Source: Puniceicoccaceae bacterium | GTDB lineage: Bacteria; Verrucomicrobiota; Verrucomicrobiia; Opitutales; Coraliomargaritaceae | NCBI GenBank assembly: GCA_902587165.1 | Contig: CACIKF010000002.1 | Coordinates: forward strand, 186,001-250,000 | Reading direction: 5' to 3' | Length of the DNA: 64,000 nucleotides | Shown here: piece by piece, positions 16,174-25,725 of the stretch | Layout: each line of letters opens with the position of its first letter | How positions within the stretch are numbered: the stretch's first letter is position 1 | Notes under the pieces: model-generated | Seen by the model: only the letters and a program-made list of their open reading frames with translations | What the model was told of the DNA's origin: nothing | The model's database searches: none | Program-made: the position numbers and the translations under genes

Positions 16174-17478
16174 ATGAATCCGATCCACTGGAAACTACAT
16201 TGGCAAATTTTGCTCTCGCTCACTCTTGCCGCCCTCTTCGGCGCACTCATTCTACCCAGTGTGGGTGAGGGCTTCAGCGCAAACTTTGTTAGTTTTTGCC
16301 AGTTCATCGGCAAGCTCTTCATGAATGCGCTCAAGATGGTCATCGTGCCGCTCATCGTGGCCTCAATCATCGCGGGTGTCATGCACCTAGGTGCAGAAAA
16401 AGGCGTTGGCCGAATGGGCTTTAAGACTTTCCTCTACTACGCCTTTAGTGGTGCCGCGGCAGTCATCGTCGGCCTCCTCATGGTCAACCTCATTCAACCT
16501 GGTGACATAGCTGCGGAAACCGCTGCTGCAATGCTCGGCACTGCCGCAGAGACCTCCGTCGAGCAAGGACTAATGGCTAAGGTCGAAGGCAAAAGCTCTA
16601 GTGATCTATTTGAAATCTTTCTCCGCATGTTCCCATCCAACATCGTCGACGCTGCTACAAATAACGGACAACTGTTGGGCGTGATTACCTTTTCCATTCT
16701 CTTTGGAGCCTTCATCGGCAAACTGCCCGAAGCGCAACGTGAAACCCAACAAAAGTTTTGGACGAGCGCCCAAGAGGTCATGCTCAAGTTGACTGAGTTC
16801 ATCATTCGTTTCGCCCCCATTGGTGTATTCGGACTCGTCGTGCCAGTCATTTTCGAGACGAATCTCGGTGATCTCTTTGGCACGCTGGCGTGGTTTTTCA
16901 TCACTGTAATACTCGCCCTCATTATTCACTTCGCGATCAATCTCTCGCTCGTGCTCAAATTTGTGGCCAAGGTCAACCCCATCACACACTATAAAGAAAT
17001 GGCGCCCGTGTTGCTGACCGCATTCTCAACCGCCAGTTCGTCCGCCACCCTTCCGCTGACCATAGATACCGTGGAAGAACGCGCCAGTGTTTCCAAAAAA
17101 ACCTGCTCTTTCACCCTGCCGCTTGGAGCTACCGTAAATATGGATGGCACTGCACTCTACGAGTGCGTCGTCGTGCTTTTTATCGCTCAACTCTATACAG
17201 CGACTGGACAAGCCGCACTTGGTCTTGGCGATCAATTACTCGTCGTCATCCTAGCGCTCACGACGAGTATCGGCGTTGCAGGTATCCCTGCCGCCAGCCT
17301 CGTGGCTATCGCAGTAATCTTACCTACCGTCGGCCTCCCCGTCGAAGCCATCGGCGTCGTCTGGCTGACCGACCGCATTCTAGACATGTGTCGTACGAGC
17401 GTAAACGTATTCTCCGATACTGTCGGTGCCGTCACCATAGCAGCAAGCGAAGGCGAGGCGCCCTACTCGAATTCTTAA
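16174..17478 (+). CDS. Dicarboxylate/amino acid:cation symporter (DAACS family)
   Basis: Inner-membrane secondary transporter of the GltP/DctA family, taking up C4-dicarboxylates, glutamate or aspartate with Na+ or H+. The 434-residue protein has about eight membrane segments and two re-entrant loops. The serine-rich hairpin FSTASSSATLPLTID lies near residue 285, the cation/substrate helix LPLGATVNMDGTALYE near residue 312, and the second hairpin GVAGIPAASLVAIAVILP near residue 365. The final RTSVNVFSDTVGAV carries the substrate Arg/Asn pattern. Which substrate it carries cannot be told. The ridA-like gene follows after 23 bp. Confidence 0.9.
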   Translation: MNPIHWKLHWQILLSLTLAALFGALILPSVGEGFSANFVSFCQFIGKLFMNALKMVIVPLIVASIIAGVMHLGAEKGVGRMGFKTFLYYAFSGAAAVIVGLLMVNLIQPGDIAAETAAAMLGTAAETSVEQGLMAKVEGKSSSDLFEIFLRMFPSNIVDAATNNGQLLGVITFSILFGAFIGKLPEAQRETQQKFWTSAQEVMLKLTEFIIRFAPIGVFGLVVPVIFETNLGDLFGTLAWFFITVILALIIHFAINLSLVLKFVAKVNPITHYKEMAPVLLTAFSTASSSATLPLTIDTVEERASVSKKTCSFTLPLGATVNMDGTALYECVVVLFIAQLYTATGQAALGLGDQLLVVILALTTSIGVAGIPAASLVAIAVILPTVGLPVEAIGVVWLTDRILDMCRTSVNVFSDTVGAVTIAASEGEAPYSNS

Positions 17479-17501
17479 TTATTCGGCATGTATTTTCAAT
17501 T

Positions 17502-17963
17502 ATGAGTCAAACAAATGATCGCCTGGTTGAGCTCGGTATCGAACTCCCTACTGCACCTGCACCTGCTGGTAACTACGTCCCTGCAATGCAGGTCGGCAAG
17601 CTGCTCTACCTCTCTGGCGCCATCTGCTTCGTCAACGGAGAAATGACCCATACAGGTAAGATCGGTGAGAGCCGCGACATCGCTTACGGTCAAGCTGCTG
17701 CCCGCGTCTGCGCGCTTAATCTACTCGCTGTGGCCAATGAGCAAATCGGCGACCTTGATAAAATCTCCCGTATCGTCCAACTCAACGGCTTCGTCAATGG
17801 CATACCCGGCTTTGCCGATAGCCCGGTAGTGATCAATGGTGCGTCCGACACCCTCGTTGAAATCCTAGGCGACCGCGGTCGCCACACCCGCGCCGCCGTC
17901 GCAGTGACAGGTCTACCAAAAGATAGCAGCGTCGAAATCCAAGCTATCTTTGAGGTGGCATGA
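17502..17963 (+). CDS. RidA/YjgF family protein
   Basis: RidA proteins hydrolyse reactive enamine/imine intermediates released by PLP enzymes, but many subfamilies lack that activity. The 153-residue product starts MSQTNDRLVELGIELPTA; the frame is open further upstream but that part overlaps the symporter gene. It has LLYLSGAICFV, the AAARVCALNLLAV helix, and the C-terminal GRHTRAAVAVTGLPKDSSVE block, where the Arg matches the carboxylate-binding Arg of active RidA. The longer N-terminus places it in the atypical 'endoribonuclease L-PSP' subgroup. It may share a transcript with the symporter. Confidence 0.85.
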   Translation: MSQTNDRLVELGIELPTAPAPAGNYVPAMQVGKLLYLSGAICFVNGEMTHTGKIGESRDIAYGQAAARVCALNLLAVANEQIGDLDKISRIVQLNGFVNGIPGFADSPVVINGASDTLVEILGDRGRHTRAAVAVTGLPKDSSVEIQAIFEVA

Positions 17964-18051
17964 GCGTAAGCCTACCTAGGTCGGTCGCAAGTGAAGCCCC
18001 TACAATGAATCGAAAGGAACCTTTTCCCACACCATCAGACTACACCAGATC

Positions 18052-19515
18052 ATGATACGTCGTCTTTGTTTAAAAATTCTCTTAACCTGTTGCGCGGGCC
18101 AAGTCATGGCGGCCGATCCGGAAAAATCAGTCGTGCAGATTATCAACTACGCGCAAGGCCCCAATTGGGTCGAGCCATGGCGCTTCTCAAGAGTCGCCAG
18201 CGGCCTTGGCAGTGGCTTCGTTATTAAAGGCAATCGAATTATGACGAACGCCCACGTTGTTAGTTGGTCAAAACAAGTAATCGTTCACCGCTACCAAGAT
18301 CCAAAACCGTATCGCGCCACAGTCGAGTTCATCGGCCACGACTGCGACCTTGCTATTTTAAAGGTCGAGGACGAGGCGTTTTTCGAAGGTATTGAAGCGC
18401 TACAAATTGGAGAGCTACCCGCAACGCGCTCCTCCGTCACCACCTACGGTTACCCCGCGGGCGGGCGGCAGATCTCATACACTCGTGGTGTCATTTCAAG
18501 AATCGAAATGCAGCGCTACGCCCACATTTATAATCGCTCGTTCCTCACAGTACAGACCGATGCTGCCATCAACCCTGGCAACAGCGGTGGTCCCGCGATT
18601 CAAGATGATAAAGTTGTCGGCGTCTCCTTCCAAGGAAGACCCGGTCTCGAAAACGCTGGCTTTGTTATACCGCCCAACATCATTAAACACTTCCTCGAAG
18701 ACATTGAAGACGGTAAATACCACGGATTCCCCGATGCTGGCATCAGCTTGATTAAGTTAACCAATCCCGCCTTCCGCGCCTCACTCGGCCTACCCAATAA
18801 TAGCGTAGGCGCACGAATCGACCGCATTCTCCAGCCCTTTCCCAAGACGCATGAACTGCTTCGCGTTAACGACGTCATCCTAGAAGTTTCTAAGCAAGAG
18901 GTCGGCAGCGACGGCATGATTCTATACGAAGGCAACCGCGTGCATTGCAGCGTGCTCTTCGATGAAGCCCAGCACGGCGAGGCGATTACTCTAAAACTGT
19001 GGCGTGCGGGCAAAGCCATCGAACTAGAATTGCCCGTCTACGTGAACCGCGCAGACCGAATCAGCGGCAACCAACACAAAGAACCTCCTTACCTCATAGT
19101 AGGTGGCCTCGTCTTTACCGAACTTAGTATGAATTATCTCGGTTCCCTGGGGCGTAACTTAGGCGAGAGCCTTGGTTCGAGAACTCATTACGAGCTCTTC
19201 TACCGCAATCACCAGTCCGAAGAACTAGCACGTGCCAAACCCATCGTACTCTCTAAAGTGCTTAAACACCCTAGCAACGTGGACTTTGGTGTAGCCACTC
19301 GAGACGTCGTGACAGAGGTAAACGGCCATACCATTAACTCCATTTCCGACCTCAAAGCTGCGCTCATAAGTAACACCGATGATTTTCACCGATTCCGATT
19401 TCTCTCTGGCGCTGAGGAAGCACTCAACATCGCCGATGCCCACAGAGCTGAGGAAATAATTTTGAAACAATACAACATCCCAAACGCTGAAAGGTTGGAG
19501 GTTCTTTATGATTAA
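18052..19515 (+). CDS. HtrA/Deg-type serine protease, catalytically intact
   Basis: Exported trypsin-fold protease. A signal peptide (residues 1-20, ending VMA) precedes the protease domain, with the catalytic triad visible as His 68 (IMTNAHVV), Asp 99 (HDCDLAIL) and Ser 178 (NPGNSGGPAI). Two C-terminal segments look like PDZ domains, about residues 225-330 and 395-470, separated by a PPYLIVGGLVFTELS block typical of the plant Deg9-like branch rather than DegP. It is 487 residues long. A paralog without the triad overlaps its 3' end by 8 bp, so the two are translated together. It probably acts in the periplasm on damaged or envelope proteins. Confidence 0.9.
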   Translation: MIRRLCLKILLTCCAGQVMAADPEKSVVQIINYAQGPNWVEPWRFSRVASGLGSGFVIKGNRIMTNAHVVSWSKQVIVHRYQDPKPYRATVEFIGHDCDLAILKVEDEAFFEGIEALQIGELPATRSSVTTYGYPAGGRQISYTRGVISRIEMQRYAHIYNRSFLTVQTDAAINPGNSGGPAIQDDKVVGVSFQGRPGLENAGFVIPPNIIKHFLEDIEDGKYHGFPDAGISLIKLTNPAFRASLGLPNNSVGARIDRILQPFPKTHELLRVNDVILEVSKQEVGSDGMILYEGNRVHCSVLFDEAQHGEAITLKLWRAGKAIELELPVYVNRADRISGNQHKEPPYLIVGGLVFTELSMNYLGSLGRNLGESLGSRTHYELFYRNHQSEELARAKPIVLSKVLKHPSNVDFGVATRDVVTEVNGHTINSISDLKAALISNTDDFHRFRFLSGAEEALNIADAHRAEEIILKQYNIPNAERLEVLYD

Positions 19516-20947
19516 ATCGTCTTTCACTTTAGCCTTTCTTTTGATCGCTAGCTTAGGACTGGCTCAAGCGCGTGCCTTTAGCCCAAAAGCCGCCGTGGTG
19601 GAGATTGAGATCACAAAAAAGACCTATGACTATCGTATGCCATGGGTCAGCCGAAATGAGCAGACCCATAAAAACGGAATCCTCATCGGACAAAATCAAA
19701 TCCTCACCACAGCCGATGGTTTCTCAGGCCAGTATCTCTGCCGCATCACAAAAGGCGGCGAAAGTCGCCAATACACTGCCCAGATTAAGTGGATCGATTT
19801 CTATGCTAACATTGCCATGCTGGACGTGAGCGAGCCCATCTTTTGGCAAGATATGGAGCCAGTGAAGCTTGCCAAAAAAATCCCCCAGTCAGGGGATTTA
19901 CAAATCTATCGTTGGCGATCGGGGCGCATCGAAGAGCGTGCCGCCGAGATCATCCGTCTCTACAACGACACCAACAAGATGAGCTTTCTACAGCATTTAA
20001 AGCTCTCCGCCTCATCAGAAATAACTGGCGCAGGTTGGGCAGAAGTTGTCTTCGACGGAGCGCAACTTGTTGGACTGACTGAATCGGCCAGCAAGGATAA
20101 TCGTATTAATATTTTACCCGCCCCCTTCATTATCAGCGTGATTGAGGACAATCAAAGCTCAGATAACCCAGGCCTTGGCACCTTCGACTTTAGTTGGATG
20201 AACGCCAAAAATCCCGCGCTACTAAAATCCAAAGGCCTTCTAAACATGCCAGATCGTGGGGTCGTCGTCACTGAGGTCGGGCGTCGCCGATTAGCCCACA
20301 ATAGCTTAAAAGTTGGTGATGTCATCCTCGCAATCGACGGCTTCGAAGTCGACAGCGAGGGCAAATACCTCGATCCCGAATACGGAAGACTCTCTATCTC
20401 TGGTCTCGCCACTCGTGCCCACTCCGCCAAGGATATTATCTTCATGACGGTCTGGCGCGATCAAGCTAATCATAGGATTGCCTACACCCTGCCCCGTGCC
20501 CAGTTCAGCAAAAGCCTCATACCCAACGAACACTACGATGCATCCCCGCATTATTTAGTCGCCGGTGGCCTACTCTTTCAGCCGCTCAATGGCCCATTGA
20601 TGCGAGCACTCGGTAAAAACAAACCTATCCTACTCGATTATTACAATGACCGCCCACCGCTCGAAGGGCGCGACGGTATTGTGCTACTGAGCACAGTATT
20701 GCCCGACGATTACAACCGAGGTTATGAGGATATACATTACATCATGGTCGACCAGATCAACGGCCTTGTCATCCATAGGCTAGAGGATGTCAAAGCCGCG
20801 CTCGCACAGCCTGAAGCTGGCTTTCACCGCATACAATTTATGCCTGACGAAGCAATACACCAAATCGTTCTCGACAGCACAAAGATGCCCAAAGCGACCG
20901 AGCGAATTTTGCAGCACTACCGTATACCTAAGCCCAGTTCGTTGTAG
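19508..20947 (+). CDS. Catalytically dead HtrA-like paralog (pseudoprotease)
   Basis: Same length and layout as the upstream HtrA (479 residues; signal peptide to about residue 22, trypsin-like domain, PDZ, HYLVAGGLLFQPL block, second PDZ). All three catalytic positions are replaced: ILTTADGF puts Asp 70 where His should be, FYANIAML puts Asn 101 for Asp, and EITGAGWAEV puts Ala 174 for Ser. The fold landmarks around them are kept, so this is divergence, not decay, and the frame is intact. A strong GGAGGT ribosome-binding site (19497-19502) lies inside the end of the active gene. A role as partner, substrate trap or regulator of the active protease is inference. Confidence 0.85.
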   Translation: MIKSSFTLAFLLIASLGLAQARAFSPKAAVVEIEITKKTYDYRMPWVSRNEQTHKNGILIGQNQILTTADGFSGQYLCRITKGGESRQYTAQIKWIDFYANIAMLDVSEPIFWQDMEPVKLAKKIPQSGDLQIYRWRSGRIEERAAEIIRLYNDTNKMSFLQHLKLSASSEITGAGWAEVVFDGAQLVGLTESASKDNRINILPAPFIISVIEDNQSSDNPGLGTFDFSWMNAKNPALLKSKGLLNMPDRGVVVTEVGRRRLAHNSLKVGDVILAIDGFEVDSEGKYLDPEYGRLSISGLATRAHSAKDIIFMTVWRDQANHRIAYTLPRAQFSKSLIPNEHYDASPHYLVAGGLLFQPLNGPLMRALGKNKPILLDYYNDRPPLEGRDGIVLLSTVLPDDYNRGYEDIHYIMVDQINGLVIHRLEDVKAALAQPEAGFHRIQFMPDEAIHQIVLDSTKMPKATERILQHYRIPKPSSL

Positions 20948-20983
20948 TCACAGTTTGGAGTCGTTTGTGATCACTGGTAGTCG

Positions 20984-21358
20984 CTAAGCCGAAAACGGAA
21001 ACGTGACAGGCCCGTCATAGCTGTCTCGGGAGTCTTCCACTACGACATTAGATCGTATACCGCCACGACCGCGCCAAATCGTTTCAAGTCGTGCCCAACG
21101 CGGCTTACAGGTAGCATAAAGGTCTTCGAAAATCTGATTAGTGGCAGCCTCAAAGAAGATGCCTTTGTTACGAAAACTGTGTAGATAGAGCTTCATTGCC
21201 TTAAGCTCAATGCAAACCTCGTCGGGTGCATAACTAAAGACGACAGTCGCGTAGTCAGGGTGCCCCGTCATTGGGCAGGTCGAAGTAAACTCCTCCTGAA
21301 TATGCTGGATCGTATAATTGCGTTCTGGGTTCGGATTGGGAAAGGTTTCAATGTCCAT
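20984..21358 (-). CDS. queF: NADPH-dependent 7-cyano-7-deazaguanine reductase
   Basis: Reduces preQ0 to preQ1 in queuosine synthesis. The 124-residue product is the short, unimodular (YkvM-type) QueF: EEFTSTCPMTGHPDYATVV carries the catalytic Cys and Asp, and CIELKAMKLYLHSFRNKG followed by IFFEAATN is the family signature with the NADPH and substrate Glu. Other queuosine genes are not in the window. It is divergent from rsmI and converges on the pseudoprotease. Confidence 0.93.
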   Translation of the reverse strand: MDIETFPNPNPERNYTIQHIQEEFTSTCPMTGHPDYATVVFSYAPDEVCIELKAMKLYLHSFRNKGIFFEAATNQIFEDLYATCKPRWARLETIWRGRGGIRSNVVVEDSRDSYDGPVTFPFSA

Positions 21359-21469
21359 CTAATCTACTGTGCAGAGCTGTTTGTAAAATTCAACTTATTC
21401 GTACTAGCTACTTCAGCGACTACTATTGCAAGCTTGCACCACCCTATCCACTAGGCGAGATTTTACACA

Positions 21470-22180
21470 ATGAGCCAATCCACTCCAGCACCCGGTCAAC
21501 TCACCCTAGTCGCTGCGCCAATCGGTAATTTGAGCGATATGACACCGCGAGCCATTGAGGCGCTCAAGACAGTCGACGCCATTGCCTGTGAAGATACCCG
21601 CATAACTGGTAAACTAATGAGTAAGCTGGGCATAGAAAAAACGTCGCCCATGCTTTCCTACCGAGAAGAAAACGAAAAGCATTTGGCGCTTGAGCTAGCC
21701 GACCGCATCGAATTAGGCGAGCGAATCGCGCTGATTTCCGACGCAGGTATGCCCGTTATCAGCGACCCTGGTTTCCGGCTCGTACGCGAGTGCCGTAAGC
21801 GCGGACTCCGCGTTACCTCTGCGCCTGGTCTAACTGCAGCCACCACCGCGCTCGCACTCTCTGGGCTTCCGACTGATGCCTTTCTCTACGTTGGCTTCTT
21901 GCCACCGAAAAGCGCCGCTCGCAAACGCTTCTTTGAGAGCAAGAAAGAATTCGAATACACGATAATCGTCTACGAATCTTGTCACCGCATTAGTAAGTTC
22001 CTTAACGAACTTATAGAAATACTAGGCGAGGATCGCTGCATCAGCGTCAGCCGTGAATTGACTAAGCTACACGAAACCGTCCACACTGGATCCGCGAGCA
22101 AGGTGCGCGAGCGCGTAGAAAAAAGCAGCCAAAAAGGCGAGTTTGTGGTCTGTATCGCCAAGCACGGCTTTGAATTGTAA
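21470..22180 (+). CDS. rsmI: 16S rRNA (cytidine1402-2'-O)-methyltransferase
   Basis: Methylates the ribose of C1402 in the decoding centre. The 236-residue tetrapyrrole-methylase-fold protein has the family motifs LTLVAAPIGNLSDMTPRAIE, CEDTRITGKLM, YREENEKHL, ALISDAGMPVISDPGFRLV, and TSAPGLTAATTALALSGLP. It lacks the C-terminal HTH extension seen in some RsmI proteins. The gene stands alone and converges on rnd. Confidence 0.94.
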   Translation: MSQSTPAPGQLTLVAAPIGNLSDMTPRAIEALKTVDAIACEDTRITGKLMSKLGIEKTSPMLSYREENEKHLALELADRIELGERIALISDAGMPVISDPGFRLVRECRKRGLRVTSAPGLTAATTALALSGLPTDAFLYVGFLPPKSAARKRFFESKKEFEYTIIVYESCHRISKFLNELIEILGEDRCISVSRELTKLHETVHTGSASKVRERVEKSSQKGEFVVCIAKHGFEL

Positions 22181-22217
22181 GACCTGCTCCCATCGCAAAG
22201 CGGTCGAGCGCGTGAAT

Positions 22218-23378
22218 CTACACCAACTGTGGCAACTTAGTTCCGACATCGATCGAAATACTGCCTTCACCTTTGAGCAAACGTGCTAAGGCCTGTCCGC
22301 AGAATTCCGAACGCCAACCTCGCATCATACGGTGTCTGGAGTCTTCTAGATCGTCGACTTCTAAGACAAAGGAAGTGACTTCAGCGCGGTTACCGATCAG
22401 TGCTGGGTCAATCATATTCGCCAGGCAGATGCCTTTAATCGATGCCAATGAAAGATCAACCCGTGCCTCGTAGCCGTCATCGGGCGAGGGCCCGATATGC
22501 TTGTTGTTCGGTAAATCAGGCAGATCACCGCTACGACCACGCTCGATTGCTTCCCATATGTATTTACGGTTTCGATCGGCGGAGCGTTCGCTCAAGCCCT
22601 TCATCTGGCGGATGTCTTCCAGCTTTTCGGGCGGTCGCTTTATCAGAGAAACCAACGCATCATCCGAAAGAATAAAGCCACGCGGCAAGTTACGACTACG
22701 CGCTTTCAGCTCTCGCCAAGCACCGAGTGATCGTAAGGTATTGCGTTGCTGCTGCGTCAATGAACCGCTACCGCGCACACGAGGCATCTCATAGTCGGGA
22801 TCTTTTTCGCCGTAATTGCTTTCATCCTCGTAGACTTTCATCTCATCCTCTATCCATTCTCTGCGACCAAGTGATTCTGCTTTATCCATGATTTTAACCA
22901 TCAGATCAACAGAGTGACGGACGTCGTCTTCTGCGTATTTAATCTGAGCCTCAGTCAGTGGACGCGCCACCCAATCAGAACGAGTCTCTGTCTTGGCAAG
23001 GCGAACCTTGAGTAAGGTCTTCAGTAGTTCGCTCAAAGAGATCGTAGAGGACAGTCCCACAAAACCAGAACTACGCTGCGTATCAAAAATATTTTTGGGC
23101 AAGCCGCCACAGGCGCGATAAAGGATATTGAGATCTTGCTGAGCGTCGTGCAGAATCTTAACCGTATTAGGGTCGGACATGAGTTTGGCGAGCGGTGACC
23201 AGTCTTCGATCTCAGGCGCGTCGATCAACTGACACTCTCCATCGGGAAAACCAATTTGGATCAATCCTAGTGTAGGGTAATAGGTGCGATCCCAGATAAA
23301 CTCGGTATCAACGCCAACAGCGCCTGCTTCGCACGCACGGCGCACGACATCGGCTAGGGCTTCTGTGGTATTAATCAT
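22218..23378 (-). CDS. rnd: Ribonuclease D
   Basis: 3'-5' exoribonuclease for tRNA and small RNA maturation. The DEDD catalytic residues are in VGVDTEFIWDRTYYP (Exo I), ILHDAQQDLNILYRAC (Exo II) and KYAEDDVRHSVDLM (Exo III, with Tyr). An HRDC domain follows at about residues 215-290 (LRSLGAWRELKARSRNLPRG, then RSADRNRKYIWEAI). The 386 residues match the usual length. Confidence 0.93.
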   Translation of the reverse strand: MINTTEALADVVRRACEAGAVGVDTEFIWDRTYYPTLGLIQIGFPDGECQLIDAPEIEDWSPLAKLMSDPNTVKILHDAQQDLNILYRACGGLPKNIFDTQRSSGFVGLSSTISLSELLKTLLKVRLAKTETRSDWVARPLTEAQIKYAEDDVRHSVDLMVKIMDKAESLGRREWIEDEMKVYEDESNYGEKDPDYEMPRVRGSGSLTQQQRNTLRSLGAWRELKARSRNLPRGFILSDDALVSLIKRPPEKLEDIRQMKGLSERSADRNRKYIWEAIERGRSGDLPDLPNNKHIGPSPDDGYEARVDLSLASIKGICLANMIDPALIGNRAEVTSFVLEVDDLEDSRHRMMRGWRSEFCGQALARLLKGEGSISIDVGTKLPQLV

Positions 23379-23524
23379 AAAGAGGAAAGCGTCGCTGATT
23401 CTGTTCGGGAAGGGAAGGAGATTCTTAAATCGAGAAAAATGTAACCCAAATTCATATACAATTGCTAAACGCAGTTGCTTTTCTCACTGGGACCAGCTGC
23501 TATTGTGAGCGTCGCTACTGAACC

Positions 23525-24463
23525 TTACTCTCTCAAAGTCCCCGCAGCCTGTTCGTCGAGAAAGGATTGATAAGCCATGGATACACCCTCTTCAATGGCT
23601 ATCCTAGGCGCCCAGCCAGTTGCTGTTATTTTTGAAATATCAGTCAACTTGCGTGGTGTCCCATCAGGCTTGCTGGCATCAAAAGTTAGCTCACCTTCGT
23701 AGCCGACCGTCTTCATCACAAGGCGAGCGAGGTCGCCAATAGAAATATCGATCCCACATCCGAGATTGACCCAATCAGGCGGACTTTCGAGTTGGAGCAG
23801 ATGCAAAATACCAGCTGCCGCATCGTCGGCGTGTAGAAACTCTCGCAGTGGCGTGCCGGTGCCCCAGATCGCTACTGCTGGCAAAGAGTCGCGCTTAGCC
23901 TCATGAAAGCGGCGAATTAGCGCAGGCAAGACGTGGGAATTTTGCAGATGGTAATTATCGCCCTGTCCGTAGAGATTTGTCGGCATAGCTGAGTGATAAC
24001 AGACGCCGTATTGACGGCGATAAAACTCGCACATTTTTAAGCCCGATATCTTCGCTATGGCGTAGGCTTCGTTCGAGGTTTCAAGTGCACTCGTGAGTAG
24101 GGATTCTTCTTTGATTGGTTGTTCAGCAAATTTCGGGTAAATGCACGTACTACCTAAAAATATTAAGCGTCGAACGCCTGCCTGGTAGGAACCTTCGATC
24201 GCGTTGGTTGCAATCATCAGATTCTTATACATGAAGTCTGCAGGGTAGGTGCTGTTGGCATGAATACCGCCAACCATCGCAGCCGCGACGATGACTTCAT
24301 CAGGACGATGCTCAGCGAGGTAGGCATACGTAGCCGCCTGACTGGTCAGATCAAGGTCGCGGCTCGACGGTTGCAAAACACCACTGTAACCAAGATGATC
24401 TGCGGTTCGCACCAGTGCAGAGCCAACCATACCGCGAGATCCTAAAATAAGGAGTTTTTTCAT
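23525..24463 (-). CDS. fcl: GDP-L-fucose synthase
   Basis: Epimerises and reduces GDP-4-keto-6-deoxymannose to GDP-L-fucose. The 312-residue short-chain dehydrogenase has the N-terminal NADP loop [16 protein letters not shown], the family [13 protein letters not shown] block, the serine of [12 protein letters not shown], and the catalytic Tyr and Lys of [19 protein letters not shown], followed by [11 protein letters not shown]. Its stop codon is far from any neighbour, and gmd is immediately upstream (18 bp), giving the complete route from GDP-mannose. Confidence 0.95.
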   Translation of the reverse strand: MKKLLILGSRGMVGSALVRTADHLGYSGVLQPSSRDLDLTSQAATYAYLAEHRPDEVIVAAAMVGGIHANSTYPADFMYKNLMIATNAIEGSYQAGVRRLIFLGSTCIYPKFAEQPIKEESLLTSALETSNEAYAIAKISGLKMCEFYRRQYGVCYHSAMPTNLYGQGDNYHLQNSHVLPALIRRFHEAKRDSLPAVAIWGTGTPLREFLHADDAAAGILHLLQLESPPDWVNLGCGIDISIGDLARLVMKTVGYEGELTFDASKPDGTPRKLTDISKITATGWAPRIAIEEGVSMAYQSFLDEQAAGTLRE

Positions 24464-24481
24464 GGACCAAAAAAACTTTCT

Positions 24482-25603
24482 TTACTGAGATTCAATGGCT
24501 ACTGCCATATCAAACCCGTGCGACTTAAGAAGCGCGTGGCGCTTGGCGATATCTAGGTCATTGGCCACCATCTCAGCGCACATTTCCTCGACTGTGATTT
24601 CAGGTACCCAGCCAAGCTTCTCCTTCGCCTTCGTGGGATCACCCAGAAGAGTTTCGACTTCGGCGGGACGGAAATAACGCGGGTCAACTTTAACAATCAC
24701 ATCCCCCACTAAAGCGGATGGAGCCTTTTCTTCATCCACTGCGATAACTGTAGCGATCTCAGCAATACCTTCACCAGAAAACTCAAGTTCGATACCCGCC
24801 TCCCGAGCCGACATAGATACAAACTCACGAACTGAAATTTGTTTACCTGTGGCGATGACAAAATCATCAGGGACTTCTTGCTGGAGCATCATCCACTGCA
24901 TGCGCACGTAATCTTTAGCATGTCCCCAATCGCGCAAGGCATCCATATTTCCGAGATAGAGGCAGTCCTCAAGCCCGTGTGCTATATTCGAGAGCGCGCG
25001 AGTGATCTTACGAGTCACAAAGGTCTCGCCACGGCGAGGTGATTCGTGATTAAAAAGAATACCATTACAGGCATATATCCCGTAAGACTCACGATAATTA
25101 ACAGTGATCCAATAGGCGTACATCTTCGCTGCAGCATAAGGAGAACGGGGGTAAAATGGAGTCGTCTCCTTCTGAGGAATCTCTTGAACCTCGCCGTAAA
25201 GCTCGGAAGTCGAAGCTTGGTAAAATTTAGTTTTTTTCTCTAAGCCCAAAAAGCGAATCGCCTCCAAAAGACGCAGCGTGCCGATTGCATCGACATCAGC
25301 CGTATACTCTGGAGATTCAAATGAAACCGCCACATGTGACTGTGCACCGAGATTGTAGACCTCATCGGGCTGTACTTCACTGATGATACGGGTCAGGTTA
25401 GAAGTATCCGTCAAATCTCCGTAGTGGAGATGGAAACGGCTATTTTCAACATGAGGATCTTCGTAGATGTGGTCAATTCGTGCGGTATTTAGCGAGGAAG
25501 CTCGGCGTTTGATACCGTGAACTTCGTATCCTTTCTCAAGGAGCAATTCTGCAAGGTAAGATCCATCTTGTCCGGTAATCCCTGTAATTAGTGCTTTTTT
25601 CAT
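24482..25603 (-). CDS. gmd: GDP-mannose 4,6-dehydratase
   Basis: Makes GDP-4-keto-6-deoxy-D-mannose, the first step to GDP-L-fucose. I use the ATG at 25603, giving [20 protein letters not shown] with the NADP loop. Further motifs are [77 protein letters not shown] (catalytic Tyr and Lys), and [16 protein letters not shown]. It has 373 residues. Together with fcl it should feed exopolysaccharide or O-antigen fucose. Confidence 0.96.
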   Translation of the reverse strand: MKKALITGITGQDGSYLAELLLEKGYEVHGIKRRASSLNTARIDHIYEDPHVENSRFHLHYGDLTDTSNLTRIISEVQPDEVYNLGAQSHVAVSFESPEYTADVDAIGTLRLLEAIRFLGLEKKTKFYQASTSELYGEVQEIPQKETTPFYPRSPYAAAKMYAYWITVNYRESYGIYACNGILFNHESPRRGETFVTRKITRALSNIAHGLEDCLYLGNMDALRDWGHAKDYVRMQWMMLQQEVPDDFVIATGKQISVREFVSMSAREAGIELEFSGEGIAEIATVIAVDEEKAPSALVGDVIVKVDPRYFRPAEVETLLGDPTKAKEKLGWVPEITVEEMCAEMVANDLDIAKRHALLKSHGFDMAVAIESQ

Positions 25604-25725
25604 TATTATTTGTGTCGAATGATTTAAAGTTCCGGTCAGCTCATGACGCAGCATGATATACAGGATAAACTTTGGCCTCTAGTCGAGACGTTTCCACCGA
25701 CACAACTATGGATGCATACCCTCCA

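Noticed and set aside
17163-17501. Upstream extension of the RidA-like frame
   Set aside because: It lies inside the symporter coding region in another frame, and the Arg-rich sequence is unlike RidA.
19508-20947. Second HtrA as a pseudogene
   Set aside because: The frame is intact over its full length with signal peptide, PDZ-like domains and a strong ribosome-binding site, so loss is limited to catalytic residues.
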